Shown: positions 43,438 to 52,669, numbered from the stretch's first letter. The stretch: DNA of 64,000 bases from Doryteuthis pealeii (GCA_023376005.1 CM042179.1:21991906-22055905); one strand, 5' to 3'. A program made the numbers and translations. The notes: generated from the sequence alone by a model not told the origin.

Positions 43438-43680
43438 TAGGCTGAGTGACCTTTTGTCTGGATCAGCCGGACAGTGAGAGAGTCTATCCCCTTTTCACTA
43501 GTGCTAGACCAGGGAGATTGTTTTGCATCTGAGGGGGAACACCACGCCTACCATCAGTTCCCCTTTTTTTCTATATGGATTCAAATTTTGATACCAAGTT
43601 GGTGAGGGTCAATATTAAACACCAAACCCAGAAACTTGTGGTTCGAAGGTGGATGGGAAAAAAAAAAAAAAAAAAAAAAA
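43438..43680 (-). mobile_element. SINE family 1, minus, with poly(A) patch
   Basis: AGGCTGAGTGACC...GTCTATCCCCTTTTCACTAGTGCTAGACCAGGGAG to GAGGGTCAATATTAAACACC, diverged in the head, followed by a pure A run at 43659-43680. Confidence 0.75.
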
Positions 43681-44158
43681 AGTAAAAGTTAAAAGTTAAA
43701 TTTTAATTGTTAAACTGACCCCAGCAGTGTTGACATGACAACCAACCAACCATCTGAAATATTACTTACACCAATTCAAAACTTTATGGTAACCTTAACT
43801 AAACACTGCTAATGAGATGATAAGAGAAAGAATAAGAATGAAAACAAAACTATTTATATAGCAATTTACAACAATCTACTCAGTCTCTAGGCAACATAAA
43901 TACACAATCATACTGGCATAACATTAGAATGAGGAAAATTATTTTCTTCCTATAAAATACAAAAGTGTGCTTTTTTTTTTTCTAATTAACCATAGTTTCA
44001 TTATACCTTTCTCTTCTGTTTAATTTTCTTTTCTCAAAATATCAAAACAACTCACTGGCCATTCAATCTTTAAAAAAAAAAAAAAAACTCATACACAATT
44101 ATATTAATCTCTTTTTCAATAGTTCATTAGCACAACGTTCACAAGAACATAACATACA

Positions 44159-44162
<4 letters not shown>

Positions 44163-44231
<69 letters not shown>
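44163..44231. repeat. (TA)n microsatellite
   Basis: About 34 repeats, immediately before the T-rich minisatellite. Confidence 0.97.
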
Positions 44232-44233
<2 letters not shown>

Positions 44234-44269
44234 CTTTTAATTTATCACTGACTTATTATATGATCAAAT

Positions 44270-45720
44270 TCTCATATACAATTGCATTCATCACCAACTT
44301 CAGTGTTTCATTTATATTACAACCTTTTCATTACTGTTATTTCTCTTTTTGTTTATCGCCACACAATTCCATTCATCTTTCAATATTTCATAAGCATTCT
44401 CACTCTTTCTTTATTACTGTATCTTTTTTTCTCTTTATCTCACACATTGTATTCACCTCCTCTTTCAGTGTTTCATTAGCATTCTCCCTCTTTATTATTG
44501 TCCCTTTCTTTCTCTATCTCACACACATTGTATTCACCTCCTCTTTCAGTGTTTCATTAGCATTCTCCCTCTTTATCATTGTCCCTTTCTTTCTCTATCT
44601 CACACACAATTGCATAAAAATAAACCTCCTCCTTCAATGTTTCATTAGCATTCTCCCTCTTTCTTTATTACTGTATCTTTCGTTCTCTTTATCTCACACA
44701 CATTGTATTCAACTCCTCTTTCAGTGTTTCATTAGCATTCTCCCTCTTTATTATTGTCCCTTTCTTTCTCTATCTCACACACATTGTATTCACCTCCTCT
44801 TTCAGTGTTTCATTAGCATTCTCCCTCTTTATTATTGTCCCTTTCTTTCTCTATCTCACACACAATTGCATAAAACTAAACCTCCTCCTTCAATATTTCA
44901 TAAGCATTCTCCCTCTTTCTTTATTACTTTATCTTTCTTTCTCTTTATCTCACACACGTTCAATTCACCTCCTCTTTCAGTGTTTCATTAGCATTCTCCC
45001 TCTTTAGTATTGTCCCTTTCTTTCTCTATCTTTCACACAATTGCATTCACTAATGTTTCATTAGCATTCTCCCCTTTCTTTATTACTGTATCTTTTTCTT
45101 TATCTCACACATTGTATTCACCTCCTCTTTCAGTTTTTCATTAGTATTCTCCCTCTTTATTATTGTCCCTTTCTTTCTCTTTCTCAGACACAATTGCATT
45201 CACCCCCTTTAATGTTTCATTAGCATTCTCCCTCTTTAGTATTGTCCTTTTCTTTCTCTTTATCTCACACATAATTGCATTCAGCTCCTCCAATGTTTCA
45301 TTAGCATTCTCTGTCTTCAATGCTGTTTCTTTCTTTTTATCTTCCATACAATTCTATTCACCTCCTCCTTAAGTGATTCATAAGCATCCTCCTCCCTATT
45401 TCTTTATTACTGTCTCTTTCTATTTGTGTTATATATAATTCCATTCATCTTTTTTCAGTGTTTCATTAATACAATCCCTTTTTGTCATGATGTCTTTCTT
45501 TCTCCAAATCTCAAACAATTACATTCATCCCCCTCCTCTCTCTTTATTGCTGTCTTTTCTCTTTCTCACAGACAATTCCATTCATTCTCTTCTTAAGTGT
45601 TTCATTACTAGTATCTCCCATTTTTTTCATGATATCTCTTTCATTCTCTTTGTCTCGTACACACAATTCCATTCATCTTCCCTCCCTAAGGTTTTTCAAT
45701 GTTTTTACTCTTACAATTCC
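44270..45720. repeat. T/C-rich minisatellite, ~80-bp unit, about 17 units
   Basis: Units of the form CCTCTTTCAGTGTTTCATTAGCATTCTCCCTCTTTATTATTGTCCCTTTCTTTCTCTATCTCACACACATTGTATTCA. They are most regular at 44450-44900 and diverge towards 45700. A second-order pattern (an extra CAATTGCATAAAA(C/T)TAAACC variant every third unit) shows higher-order duplication. The 253-codon plus frame (repeats of FQCFISILPL-type sequence) exists only because the unit happens to stay open and is not a gene. Strong strand asymmetry (pyrimidine plus, purine minus). Confidence 0.92.
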
Positions 45721-46023
45721 ATTTTCTAAATCAATTTCTTTACTCACATATCAAATACTTAAGTGCATGTTACTGTCAAATGTTGAGGGATAAATAATTT
45801 AATCATGGGTTTTGTTGAAAAAGAATTTTATTGATCAAATTCAATCTATAGCATACTGTATTGAAACTGAAAGTCAACAAGAATTCTCTAGATACAAACA
45901 ACTTATAGAACTGATCAAGAAATACAACTATACATTATTTTCACAACAGTAGATCAGCGCTTTATTTTTTTTAACAAACTGGACTGATATTACCCAATAT
46001 TAATGACATAGATTTTTTATATA

Positions 46024-46029
<6 letters not shown>

Positions 46030-46061
<32 letters not shown>

Positions 46062-46317
46062 ATATTAAGAAAATTGAAAAAACACAGGTTTAAATAAGTT
46101 GAGTGGTAAGTTTATTACCCGACAAAATCAAATTTTGAACAGACTGATAAACAAGGACTATCGCTTGCTTTTCTTGTTATTCTGTGATAAAAAATTTTTA
46201 TCACCTTCCTTATACCAACAAATGCCCTGAAGATGATCCAATTAATAGATCGAAACACTGCAGCATCAACTAATAAACTTACCACTCAACATCAGATTCA
46301 CTTCCATCTCTTCATAT

Positions 46318-46362
<45 letters not shown>
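46030..46362 (+). mobile_element. Penelope-like fragment with inverted ends and decayed hammerhead
   Basis: Arms AATAAGTTGAGTGGTAAGTTTATTA (46094-46118) and TAATAAACTTACCACTCAAC (46271-46290) face each other, and (TA)n bounds both sides (46030, 46315-46361). On the plus strand CCCTGAAGATGATCCAATTAATAGATCGAAACACTGCAGCATC has the core and a GATC/GATC stem II with the extra T. Stem III has two mismatches and stem I does not pair. Confidence 0.6.
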
Positions 46363-46364
<2 letters not shown>

Positions 46365-46369
46365 AAATA

Positions 46370-46724
46370 AAAGGAAAATAATCCGACAGTGTGAATTTGA
46401 TATATTGAAAAAACAAATGATGTTTACAAATGCTTGGAATCAGGATAAAATAACAAAGAAGATTTAGATTTTTAGCATTATAGACTATTCCAGAGAACCT
46501 AGAGGAATTGTTTAGTCGTTCCCATCATTAGATATATTGTTTGCATCTGATGATGGGAACAACTAGACAATTCCTGTAGGTTCTCTGAAATAGTCTATAA
46601 TGCTAAAAATCTAAATCTTCTTAGTTATTTTATCTTGATATGATTTTGCTCTGTGACTGACAATAAGAGCAGACAATTGAAAAACTACTATATCATAAGG
46701 AAAATTTCTTCACTTGATCTTTGA

Positions 46725-46762
<38 letters not shown>
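46370..46762. mobile_element. Foldback with ~75-bp arms between (TA)n tracts
   Basis: GATTTAGATTTTTAGCATTATAGACTATTCCAGAGAACC...AGGAATTGTTTAGTCGTTCCCATCATTAG is mirrored by CTGATGATGGGAACAACTAGACAATTCC...GGTTCTCTGAAATAGTCTATAATGCTAAAAATCTAAATC. A CTGATGA is present at the loop (about 46546), but no GAAA follows at the right distance. Confidence 0.65.
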
Positions 46763-46767
<5 letters not shown>

Positions 46768-46789
46768 GTACTATATTTGACAGTAATGG

Positions 46790-47065
46790 CAGTGGAAGGG
46801 CGGGGTATCATGGCTACCATCATAGGAAATGGACACAGCGAAATGAGTTCAAATCCTGGACGAGGCTGTTTGCATTTTACATAGTGCTAATACCCTTGAG
46901 AAAGTGTATGAATCCAACTATTCTCCCTCTAGCTATGGATAAATAGGACAGCCTGTGCTCTTTAACTTTGGTTATGCAATTAGTCTATGAATTCCAATCT
47001 GTTAAACTCTGCTTAAGAAATTGACCTTGTCTCACATCCTGCTTATGCGGAGTGGTTAGTAAATA
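46790..47065 (+). mobile_element. SINE family 2, plus
   Basis: GGGCGGGGTATCATGGCTACCATCATAGGAAATGGACAC, B box GAGTTCAAATCCTGG, body and tail CTTGTCTCACATCCTGCTTATGCGGAGTGG. Confidence 0.84.
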
Positions 47066-47295
47066 TGTATATTTAACAGCAATGTTTAAATTTTTGAAAC
47101 TGATAGAGACCTGGTATAAATCCCAGGACATTACACACATATACCCATACAATGTTTTTAACATGAGCACATACATATATTATATATACACACACACATA
47201 GGTAAGTATAGAATATATCACTTGAAAAGAACACTTTTGCAGGGGCTTCATGACATCACTCCTTAATACTGCCTTGATGATGGTTAATATATCCT

Positions 47296-47328
<33 letters not shown>

Positions 47329-47431
47329 AGTTAAGAGAAAGGAAATGAATCCGACGGTATGAGTATAGATAAAAGGATATGAAAACACTACAATATGCTG
47401 TTAAAGTGAAAAGAATTTATATCATATTCAT

Positions 47432-47479
47432 AGCTAATATTGAACAATATTTCGATTTATAAAAATCATCTTCAGAGCT
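47432..47479 (-). ncRNA. Hammerhead-like ribozyme (sense to NBEA)
   Basis: Minus-strand mirror of 47537-47584: core CTGAAGA (plus TCTTCAG 47469-47475), GAA, stem I AGCT/AGCT, stem II GATTT/AAATC, stem III ATATTG/CAATAT, H17 = T. One extra T sits between A9 and stem II. Confidence 0.6.
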
Positions 47480-47536
47480 TGTTTATACTCCAGCCTTATC
47501 AATAGCGGAGACGAAAATAAGGCTGGAGTATAAACA

Positions 47537-47584
47537 AGCTCTGAAGATGATTTTTATAAATCGAAATATTGTTCAATATTAGCT
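47537..47584 (+). ncRNA. Hammerhead-like ribozyme
   Basis: Stem I AGCT (47537-47540) with AGCT (47581-47584). CTGAAGA 47541-47547. Stem II GATTT/AAATC (47549-47553, 47558-47562). GAA 47563-47565. Stem III ATATTG/CAATAT (47566-47571, 47574-47579). H17 = T at 47580. All hammerhead core positions are present. The unusual feature is an unpaired T (47548) before stem II, shared by the relatives at 48190 and 49203. Confidence 0.62.
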
Positions 47585-47693
47585 ATGAATATGATATAAA
47601 ATCTTTTCACTTTAACAGCATATTGTGTTGTTTTCATATCCTTTCATATATATATATATATGTGAATAAAAAGGCCTTAAATACCATGGGTAT

Positions 47694-47755
47694 CGTGATT
47701 ATGGACCATTTCCACTCGTGGGTATCTGGGGCCCACCAAACTTCGTCAGACCACG
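47694..47755 (-). ncRNA. Hammerhead ribozyme with long stem II (sense to NBEA)
   Basis: Core CTGACGA (plus TCGTCAG 47743-47749). Stem I CGTGGT pairs with ATCACG: six pairs including one G-T. Stem II AGTTTGGTGGG with CCCACGAGTG: mostly paired, A-G mismatch at the first position, one bulge. GAA at plus TTC 47710-47712. Stem III ATGG/CCAT with one-base loop, H17 = A (47700). The position-7 C is allowed in hammerheads. Confidence 0.62.
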
Positions 47756-47851
47756 TTTTTATTTTATTCCGACTGTTAGAGAATAGGACCAGCCTAGAAT
47801 CATGTTGTACCAAGAAACTTGGTGCCCCAACAAAGAATATATATTAGTCAT

Positions 47852-47893
47852 CCACAGACACAGTGTTTTGACATTTACATCTCATCAGTCTGG
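47852..47893 (-). ncRNA. Decayed hammerhead (G12 to A)
   Basis: CTGATGA (plus TCATCAG 47882-47888). Stem II GATGT/ATGTC with two G-T pairs. Stem III ACAC/GTGT, H17 = C, stem I CCAGA/TGTGG with one mismatch. The invariant G of GAAA is A here, so cleavage is not expected. Confidence 0.55.
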
Positions 47894-48098
47894 CTCAACA
47901 TTTTAACATCTACTTCTAGCCGGGAGTGAAGCCTGATAGAATTTTCATCTGTCAAACTCTTTACCCTCACAGCTGTTGGAAACTGTATATTTGAACATAG
48001 GCAAAACCATTTATTCATTCATAAATAAACACATCCTCTGAATATTTGTTTTCTCATATTTCTATACTTAAATACTGTCATATTTATTTCCACTCTCC

Positions 48099-48100
<2 letters not shown>

Positions 48101-48138
<38 letters not shown>

Positions 48139-48295
48139 TTGTGAACTGATTTGACATTTTTCTCAGACTCAAACACCACAGAGTTAATGAGCTCTGATGA
48201 TGATTTTGTAAAATCGAAATATTGATCAGTATCAGCTATGATTATATTATAAATTGTTTTCTCTTTAACAGCATTGTGTGATTTTTCATTCCACC

Positions 48296-48300
<5 letters not shown>
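48101..48300 (+). mobile_element. Penelope-like terminus between (TA)n tracts
   Basis: Follows (TA)n at 48101-48135 and precedes (TA)n at 48300-48341. It contains the hammerhead at 48190-48237 and the tail CTATGATTATATTATAAATTGTTTTCTCTTTAACAGCATTGTGTG, shared with 47583-47640 and 54350. Confidence 0.65.
48190..48237 (+). ncRNA. Hammerhead-like ribozyme
   Basis: Stem I AGCT/AGCT (48190-48193, 48234-48237). CTGATGA 48194-48200, extra T 48201. Stem II GATTTT/AAAATC. GAA 48216-48218. Stem III ATATTGA/TCAGTAT (seven pairs, one G-T, no loop: nearly self-complementary, so dimerisation is possible). H17 = C 48233. Confidence 0.62.
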
Positions 48301-48344
<44 letters not shown>

Positions 48345-48347
<3 letters not shown>

Positions 48348-48703
48348 GAAAAGGTGACTTACCGGTGAATATGATCACGATGGTTAGATGGTGCAGAATT
48401 CAGGAAGGTAAGTCAGCGATATAACAAATACAAAGTGCTCAATACGTGAGTAGAGCAAATTTATTACAATATAGGTACAAGTGATAACCTACTCGAGTTT
48501 CACCATAAGGATCTTCAGGGTTAAATTCACTGAATTAATCGAGACACTGATTAATTGCAGTATCGTTAATGAACCGATTAACGCGAAGAACACACACGTG
48601 TAGTCAACTGCAATTAATCAGTATCTCTATTAATTCAGTGGATTTAACGCTGAATATCCTTATGGTGAAACTCGAGTAGGTTATCACTTGTACCTATATT
48701 GTA

Positions 48704-48747
<44 letters not shown>

Positions 48748-48748
48748 G
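48345..48748. mobile_element. Penelope-like foldback, ~120-bp arms
   Basis: TACAATATAGGTACAAGTGATAACCTACTCGAGTTTCACCATAAGGAT...AATTAATCGAGACACTGATTAATTGCAGT is mirrored by ACTGCAATTAATCAGTATCTCTATTAATTC...ATCCTTATGGTGAAACTCGAGTAGGTTATCACTTGTACCTATATTGTA. The minus arm (48484-48525) has CTGAAGA with stem I AACC/GGTT and palindromic stem III ACTCGAGT. In the plus arm CTGAAGA has become CTGAATA. Stem II is only CC/GG. Confidence 0.68.
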
Positions 48749-49316
48749 AAGAAAATGTTTTCAAAAATATAACAGACACAGGATGTTACAGCATCCTGGC
48801 ATGGTTATCTCTCGAATTCCTAGAAGCTGGCCCCTTTAAATACATAATTCCTAACAACTCCCAATACATCCAATATATAAATGATACACTGATTATTTAC
48901 CCAAACAATATAGATATTAATGAAATTGTTAACAAACTAAATAGAGTTGAACCCACCATACAGTTTACACACGAACTTGAATTGAATAACTCCCTACCTT
49001 TTTTAGACATCTTATTTACAAGAAACAACAATAAACTTGAATTCAAAGTCCACCACAAACCAACAGCCAAAAATAACCATGATCACGTCATCAGCTTTTG
49101 TATATAAGCGCACATATAAAAAATAACGGTAAACAACATTATATTCACACATTCACCATACACTTAACATTTTTCACCCTTACAAAATTTCTTTGCATTG
49201 TCCTGATGATGGTTTATCATAAACCGAAATACTTAAGTATTGAAATATAAAATTTTTCCTTTGATCGTAACATCCTGTGTGTTGTATTTTTGAAAACATT
49301 TTCTTCACATATTGTC
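48745..49316 (+). mobile_element. Penelope-like element, internally deleted, with terminal inverted repeats
   Basis: The left end GAAGAAAATGTTTTCAAAAATATAACAGACACAGGATGTTA (48748-48788) is mirrored by AACATCCTGTGTGTTGTATTTTTGAAAACATTTTCTTCACATAT (49272-49316). Between them one frame (about 48810-49105) encodes YIIPNNSQYIQYINDTLIIY, NLNRVEPTIQF-type sequence, and NNSLPFLDILFTRNNN. The Y-x-D-D-like INDT, E-x-x-N-x-LPFLD motif is characteristic of Penelope reverse transcriptases. First D is N here, so the catalytic pair is damaged. A hammerhead-like core lies at 49203-49241. Confidence 0.82.
49203..49241 (+). ncRNA. Hammerhead-like core, stem I weak
   Basis: CTGATGA 49203-49209, extra T, stem II GGTTTA/TAAACC, GAA 49226-49228, stem III ATACTT/AAGTAT (perfect palindrome), H17 = T 49241. 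Only two or three stem I pairs (TC/GA) can be drawn. It sits about 95 nt after the reverse-transcriptase stop, the usual place in Penelope elements. Confidence 0.5.
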
Positions 49317-49319
49317 AGA

Positions 49320-49990
49320 TTAATTTCCTCATCGTATTTTCATATATAACATAAATCATATAAAATGCAGGCTACTCCTATATAAAGTATTTTACAGGTC
49401 GATATACATTCTTCCCTTTTCATTGTTTGACTATTATATTCTTTCACTGTTTCCTTTACTCATACTTTTACAATTTCATTAATTTTCTTAATCTAACTTG
49501 TATTTGATTTGTCTGGTATAACCTAGCCTCAACTGGAAACAAGTGGAATGCCAAACAATAGCAACAATGGAAGTGGATGGTGCTTACATGAATAATAAAC
49601 TTAGTGAAGCATCATTTAACAAAGAAATCCTTTAAGAGAGGTTATTTTGATTTCAGCATTTTGACTACTGACTAATCTTAAATCTAATGCATTGTGTATT
49701 GTGTTTGACATTTATAACTTTGTTACTTGTTTCTCACTAACTGCTAAAATGGAAGAGAAACAAGCGGAGCTAAAATTCCCACCCACAATTTCAAATCAAA
49801 GAGAAATTTAGGGTTGCTTGCTGCACATTACTTTTTCCCCTTTTGGGAAATTGAGAAAATCAGATATTTGCCCAACATACTAACCAATAAGCTTAAACCT
49901 TGTATGCATTTACCCACACCACCACCACCCATACCCATACAACCACCACCCACACCACCACAGGAAGGATGCAATAAAGGTCAATTTTGA
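49320..49990. other. Intron sequence, nothing recognised
   Basis: AT-rich, with a short (CCACCA)n patch at 49917-49965. No repeat family or conserved frame identified. Confidence 0.4.
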
Positions 49991-49994
49991 AGTA

Positions 49995-50500
49995 GACCCC
50001 TGCACATGAGTAGGATGTGATACAAGGTCAATTTCCTAATCAAAGTTTAAATTCAGATTTTTCCTTTTCCTAGACTGGTTTCCTGACCAAGGTTAAAAAG
50101 CCCACTTTTCCCTACTATGTACCCATAGATGGAGGGAGAACATTTGGATGCCTACCTTTCCCAATGGTATTAGCAAACAGTCTCGTCCAGGATTTGAACT
50201 CTGGTTACCGAGTCCAATTCCTACAACAATAATTATTACACCACGGTCACCTTATAAATTTTGAAGGAGAGTACACCAATTATAAAATCAGTTTTCCCCC
50301 TCCTTGACCAGTTGCTGTACCAAGGCTAAAGAACCCATTCTGCCCTACTATTTACCTATAGCTGGGCAGAGGAGAAGAGATTGATTCATGCCTTTCTCAA
50401 GGGCATTAGCACGACGTGAAATTCAGAACAACCTTATGCAGAATCTAAAATTGGCTTGATAAATCCATTTCCTAAGAACCATTATGCCACAAGTATCTCC
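49995..50500 (-). mobile_element. Two SINE family 2 copies in tandem, minus
   Basis: Copy one 49995-50245 (GCACATGAGTAGGATGTGATACAAGGTCAATTTCC ... GGATTTGAACTCTGGTTACCGAGTCC ... CACCACGGTCACC). Copy two 50262-50500 is more diverged (CTAAAGAACCCATTCTGCCC, GCACGACGTGAAATTC, GAACCATTATGCCAC). Same orientation, 17 bp apart. Confidence 0.78.
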
Positions 50501-50829
50501 AAACTTAAACATTGTATTAATAAATTATAAATAATAAAAACATAGCAATCATTCCCTGGAAAAATGGTCCATAGCAATCATTCCCTGAAAAAAATGGCCA
50601 ATGGCAATGTTCCAAAATAGATGAAAGGACTGAGTCTTCTTTATAGAGAAAGAACAAAAATCATATAATGAGAAAAAAATTGAATGAACTAGACAGCTCC
50701 AGACAAGCAGAAAAGTGTATTGTTATAAGAAGAACATAATTTGGGTAAAGTGGTTTAAATAATAGACAAAATTGGAGGGAAAAGTAAATACACAGAGTAT
50801 AAAACAAAAATAAAAATGAGAATGCTCAC

Positions 50830-50956
50830 CTGCAACAACATCATCAGCATTTTCCAGCATCCGAAGTACGTGTTCAATGAGTCCTACTTCTGTACAAGCA
50901 TTTAAGTTTCTACGACTTTTCTTCAACATAGCTGTGAACACACTCCATATTTCTGC
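50830..50956 (-). CDS. NBEA: Neurobeachin exon (42 codons + 1 nt), armadillo-like helices
   Basis: Acceptor TTTTTCAG (plus CTG 50957-50959) and donor GTGAGC. It encodes [40 protein letters not shown] and VA plus G of the next Asp. AE-[I/V]-WS-x-FTA-[I/M]-L-[R/K]-KS-x-RNL followed by TEVGLIE-x-VL is the conserved N-terminal armadillo-like motif of the neurobeachin/LRBA family. It is the most 5' exon recognised. The preceding exon should end in a HC...Q-type helix and was not found in the remaining 13 kb. Confidence 0.95.
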
Positions 50957-51124
50957 CTGAAAAATAAATAATTAAAATATTCAGAAAAAAAAAATTAAAA
51001 AAATAAGAACACTAAATATACAATATATATATGCTCCCATCCCCCTAGGGTTGACCACTTTGGGGGGGGGGGGATTTTGCTGAAGACTGCCAACTAAAGT
51101 GTAAATGCAATGCTCTCCTATATA

Positions 51125-51180
51125 TATATATTTACCAACCCCTCCACACAAGCAGGATGCGACACAAGGTCAATTTCTTA
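51125..51180 (-). mobile_element. SINE family 2 tail fragment
   Basis: TATTTACCAACCCCTCCACACAAGCAGGATGCGACACAAGGTCAATTTCTTA is the last ~50 bp of the family in minus orientation. It is embedded between two copies of TATGCTCTCCTATATA (51116 and 51180), a possible target-site duplication. Confidence 0.72.
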
Positions 51181-51365
51181 TGCTCTCCTATATAAGGGAT
51201 GGAGCACTCTATGGTGGCCTTTACATACAAAGCGATGTGTGTATTAAAACAGTTAAAATCCCCTTCACATTCTGTAGGTGATGACAGCCTGGTGGTTAAG
51301 GTGTCTGACTGACACTGAACCAATCAGATTTCAATCCCAGCTGTAGGTAGTTTACAAATGTCTAG

Positions 51366-51407
51366 CCACACTGAAGAGACTTGTTAAGTCGAAACACGTA
51401 TCTGTGG
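51366..51407 (+). ncRNA. Hammerhead ribozyme, canonical core
   Basis: Stem I CCACA/TGTGG (51366-51370, 51403-51407), CTGAAGA 51371-51377, stem II GACTT/AAGTC with loop GTT (51378-51390), GAA 51391-51393, stem III ACAC/GTAT (51394-51401, one A-C mismatch), H17 = C 51402. No extra base between core and stem II. Followed by GATGACTA and a (TA)n tract, as at the end of a Penelope-like element. The stem III mismatch equals a single G-to-A change from a perfect ACACGTGT palindrome. Confidence 0.72.
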
Positions 51408-51409
51408 AT

Positions 51410-51412
<3 letters not shown>

Positions 51413-51458
<46 letters not shown>

Positions 51459-51662
51459 CAGAGATGAAATATTATGGTGCTAATTTTCTGTAACTACAGT
51501 TTCATGCATAATATGCAATCTTCAGATGGTCAAATATTGAAATATTTTAATATTGATATTGTGATATTTGACCGTGAGATGGCATAATATGCATGAAACT
51601 GTAATTATGGAAAACTAACACCATAATATTTCATTTCTGATGTTAAAACTGCTCTGCTATTT
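51413..51662. mobile_element. (TA)n and foldback with ~90-bp arms
   Basis: AACATCAGAGATGAAATATTATGGTG...GTAACTACAGTTTCATGCATAATATGC...GGTCAAATAT is mirrored by ATATTTGACC...GCATAATATGCATGAAACTGTAATTATGG...CACCATAATATTTCATTTCTGATGTT. No CTGANGA/GAAA pair with proper spacing is present. Confidence 0.7.
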
Positions 51663-51714
51663 TAGCATTGTGCACCTCCATATGCTAAAACTTTTCACAT
51701 TCATTCTCATATAT

Positions 51715-52045
51715 ATATCTTTGAAATGAAGGAAAAACTCAACACCGTTATTCCATAATAAATTTATTTCGACCAAAATTGGGGCCTTTATAAATCTAAG
51801 TTGATTTAATAAAGCTCCCCAAAATCCAGTCTCATCAGATAGGAAATCAAAATAATTTGAATTGCATAACAGAAAAATTTACTCAAAAAATGTTTTTTTC
51901 CTTTACAAAATGTATACATTAAAAAACTGTCACCATGGTGACAGGAAGTCAAATGAGAAAAAAGAATACTTTTCAATTTTGGTCGAAATAAATTTATTAT
52001 GGAATAACGGTGTTGAGTTTTTCCTTCCTTTCAAAGATAAATATT
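51715..52045. mobile_element. Penelope-like foldback with hammerhead in left arm
   Basis: TCTTTGAAATGAAGGAAAAACTCAACACCGTTATTCCATAATAAATTTATTTCGACCAAAATT (51718-51780) is mirrored by AATTTTGGTCGAAATAAATTTATTATGGAATAACGGTGTTGAG...CCTTTCAAAGA (51977-52039). The interior is asymmetric: only the left (minus-sense) side has CTGATGA, so only one complete ribozyme exists. Confidence 0.72.
51753..51843 (-). ncRNA. Hammerhead ribozyme with extended stem II (sense to NBEA)
   Basis: Minus strand: stem I CCTAT with ATGG (four pairs, one G-T), and CTGATGA (plus TCATCAG 51832-51838). Stem II begins GAC...GTC and extends through TGGATTTTGGGG...CCCCAATTTTGG (G-T rich) and further CTTTAT/ATAAAG to a 20-nt loop. 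GAA (plus TTC 51768-51770), stem III ATAAA/TTTAT (perfect palindrome), H17 = T. All invariant core positions are present. Confidence 0.68.
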
Positions 52046-52205
52046 GTTCTGCATATAATCTAAAAAGTTTATTATACATTGAGCTCTCTGTAGTGATTTA
52101 AAGATTCACTGCATTTATACATACTGGATCATACAATAATAATACAGTGTGTCTTAGAAATCACATATAGAATCATCCCTTACTACCAAGTTTTGGATAC
52201 CTCAC

Positions 52206-52248
<43 letters not shown>

Positions 52249-52607
52249 GTATGCATGTGTGATTAATTTTCATATAATATTTTGAAAACAATCAGAAATG
52301 TGTCAAGTGTCAAATATGTATACTAAAAAAGTATAATTTCTATAAAGCTTTAAATAAACCCTCCAAGAATTCAATCCTTACTCATATTCATCATATCAAA
52401 TCATAACAACAGCACGGATCTCCATGACTCTGCTTTGCCACCCATTCCTATCAGCTATTTGCTCCTAGAACGTCCACTGCTGAGACTCTATAAAATTATT
52501 ATTCAGTAAAAGATTGGACTTGAACATACTTTATTTAAGTGAAAGTATTTTCAGAATATTGCTCTAATAAAAATATTGCTATAATATACTGTTCTTACTG
52601 GGTTATA

Positions 52608-52648
<41 letters not shown>

Positions 52649-52669
52649 ATAAATCTAATGAGTCAGACG

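Larger units (their letters stand above)
47300..47662. mobile_element. Penelope-like foldback carrying two hammerheads
   Basis: Arms 47345-47505 and 47510-47650 are near-perfect reverse complements (GGATATGAAAACA...TATGCTGTTAAAGTGAAAAGA...AAGCTCTGAAGATG and its mirror) around the centre ATACTCCAGCCTTATCAATAGCGGAGAC...AAGGCTGGAGTAT. (TA)n lies on both outer sides. Each arm holds one complete hammerhead-like fold (separate entries). Confidence 0.75.
47667..47960 (-). mobile_element. Penelope-like terminal sequence with two hammerhead folds
   Basis: Adjacent to (TA)n at 47648. The minus strand contains one complete (47694-47755) and one decayed (47852-47893) hammerhead about 100 nt apart. Phrases CCACAGACACAG and GTGGATGACT match the end at 51366-51415, so this is a second copy of that element family in reverse. 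Confidence 0.65.
1294..50956 (-). other. NBEA: Neurobeachin/LRBA-family gene, internal part (9 exons)
   Basis: This is the span of the host gene visible here, transcribed on the minus strand. Neurobeachin-family proteins are very large BEACH-domain scaffolds that act in vesicle trafficking and receptor targeting, and NBEA binds PKA. Nine exons join without frameshift into 346 codons. Phases are 0 at most junctions, with split codons at 50830/34833 (G|AT, Asp) and 19729/19114 (TG|T, Cys). The order is helical armadillo-like sequence, then the concanavalin-A/laminin-G-like domain, then helical sequence again. The start codon, the PH-BEACH and WD40 parts, and all UTRs are outside the window. Vertebrates have two paralogues (NBEA, LRBA) and invertebrates usually one, so the symbol stands for the family orthologue. 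No upstream exon was recognised in 50957-64000 and no downstream exon in 1-1293. Confidence 0.93.

Noticed and set aside
44163..44231. CRISPR-like or other regularly spaced repeat system
   Set aside because: All arrays here are contiguous tandem repeats without unique spacers, and the genome is eukaryotic.
44230..44991. 253-codon open frame as a membrane protein gene
   Set aside because: Its periodic FISILPL-type sequence follows the ~80-bp DNA repeat unit exactly; no start context, splice structure or domain.
46540..46640. Hammerhead at CTGATGATGGGAAC
   Set aside because: CTGATGA lies in the loop of a foldback and no GAAA follows a stem II.
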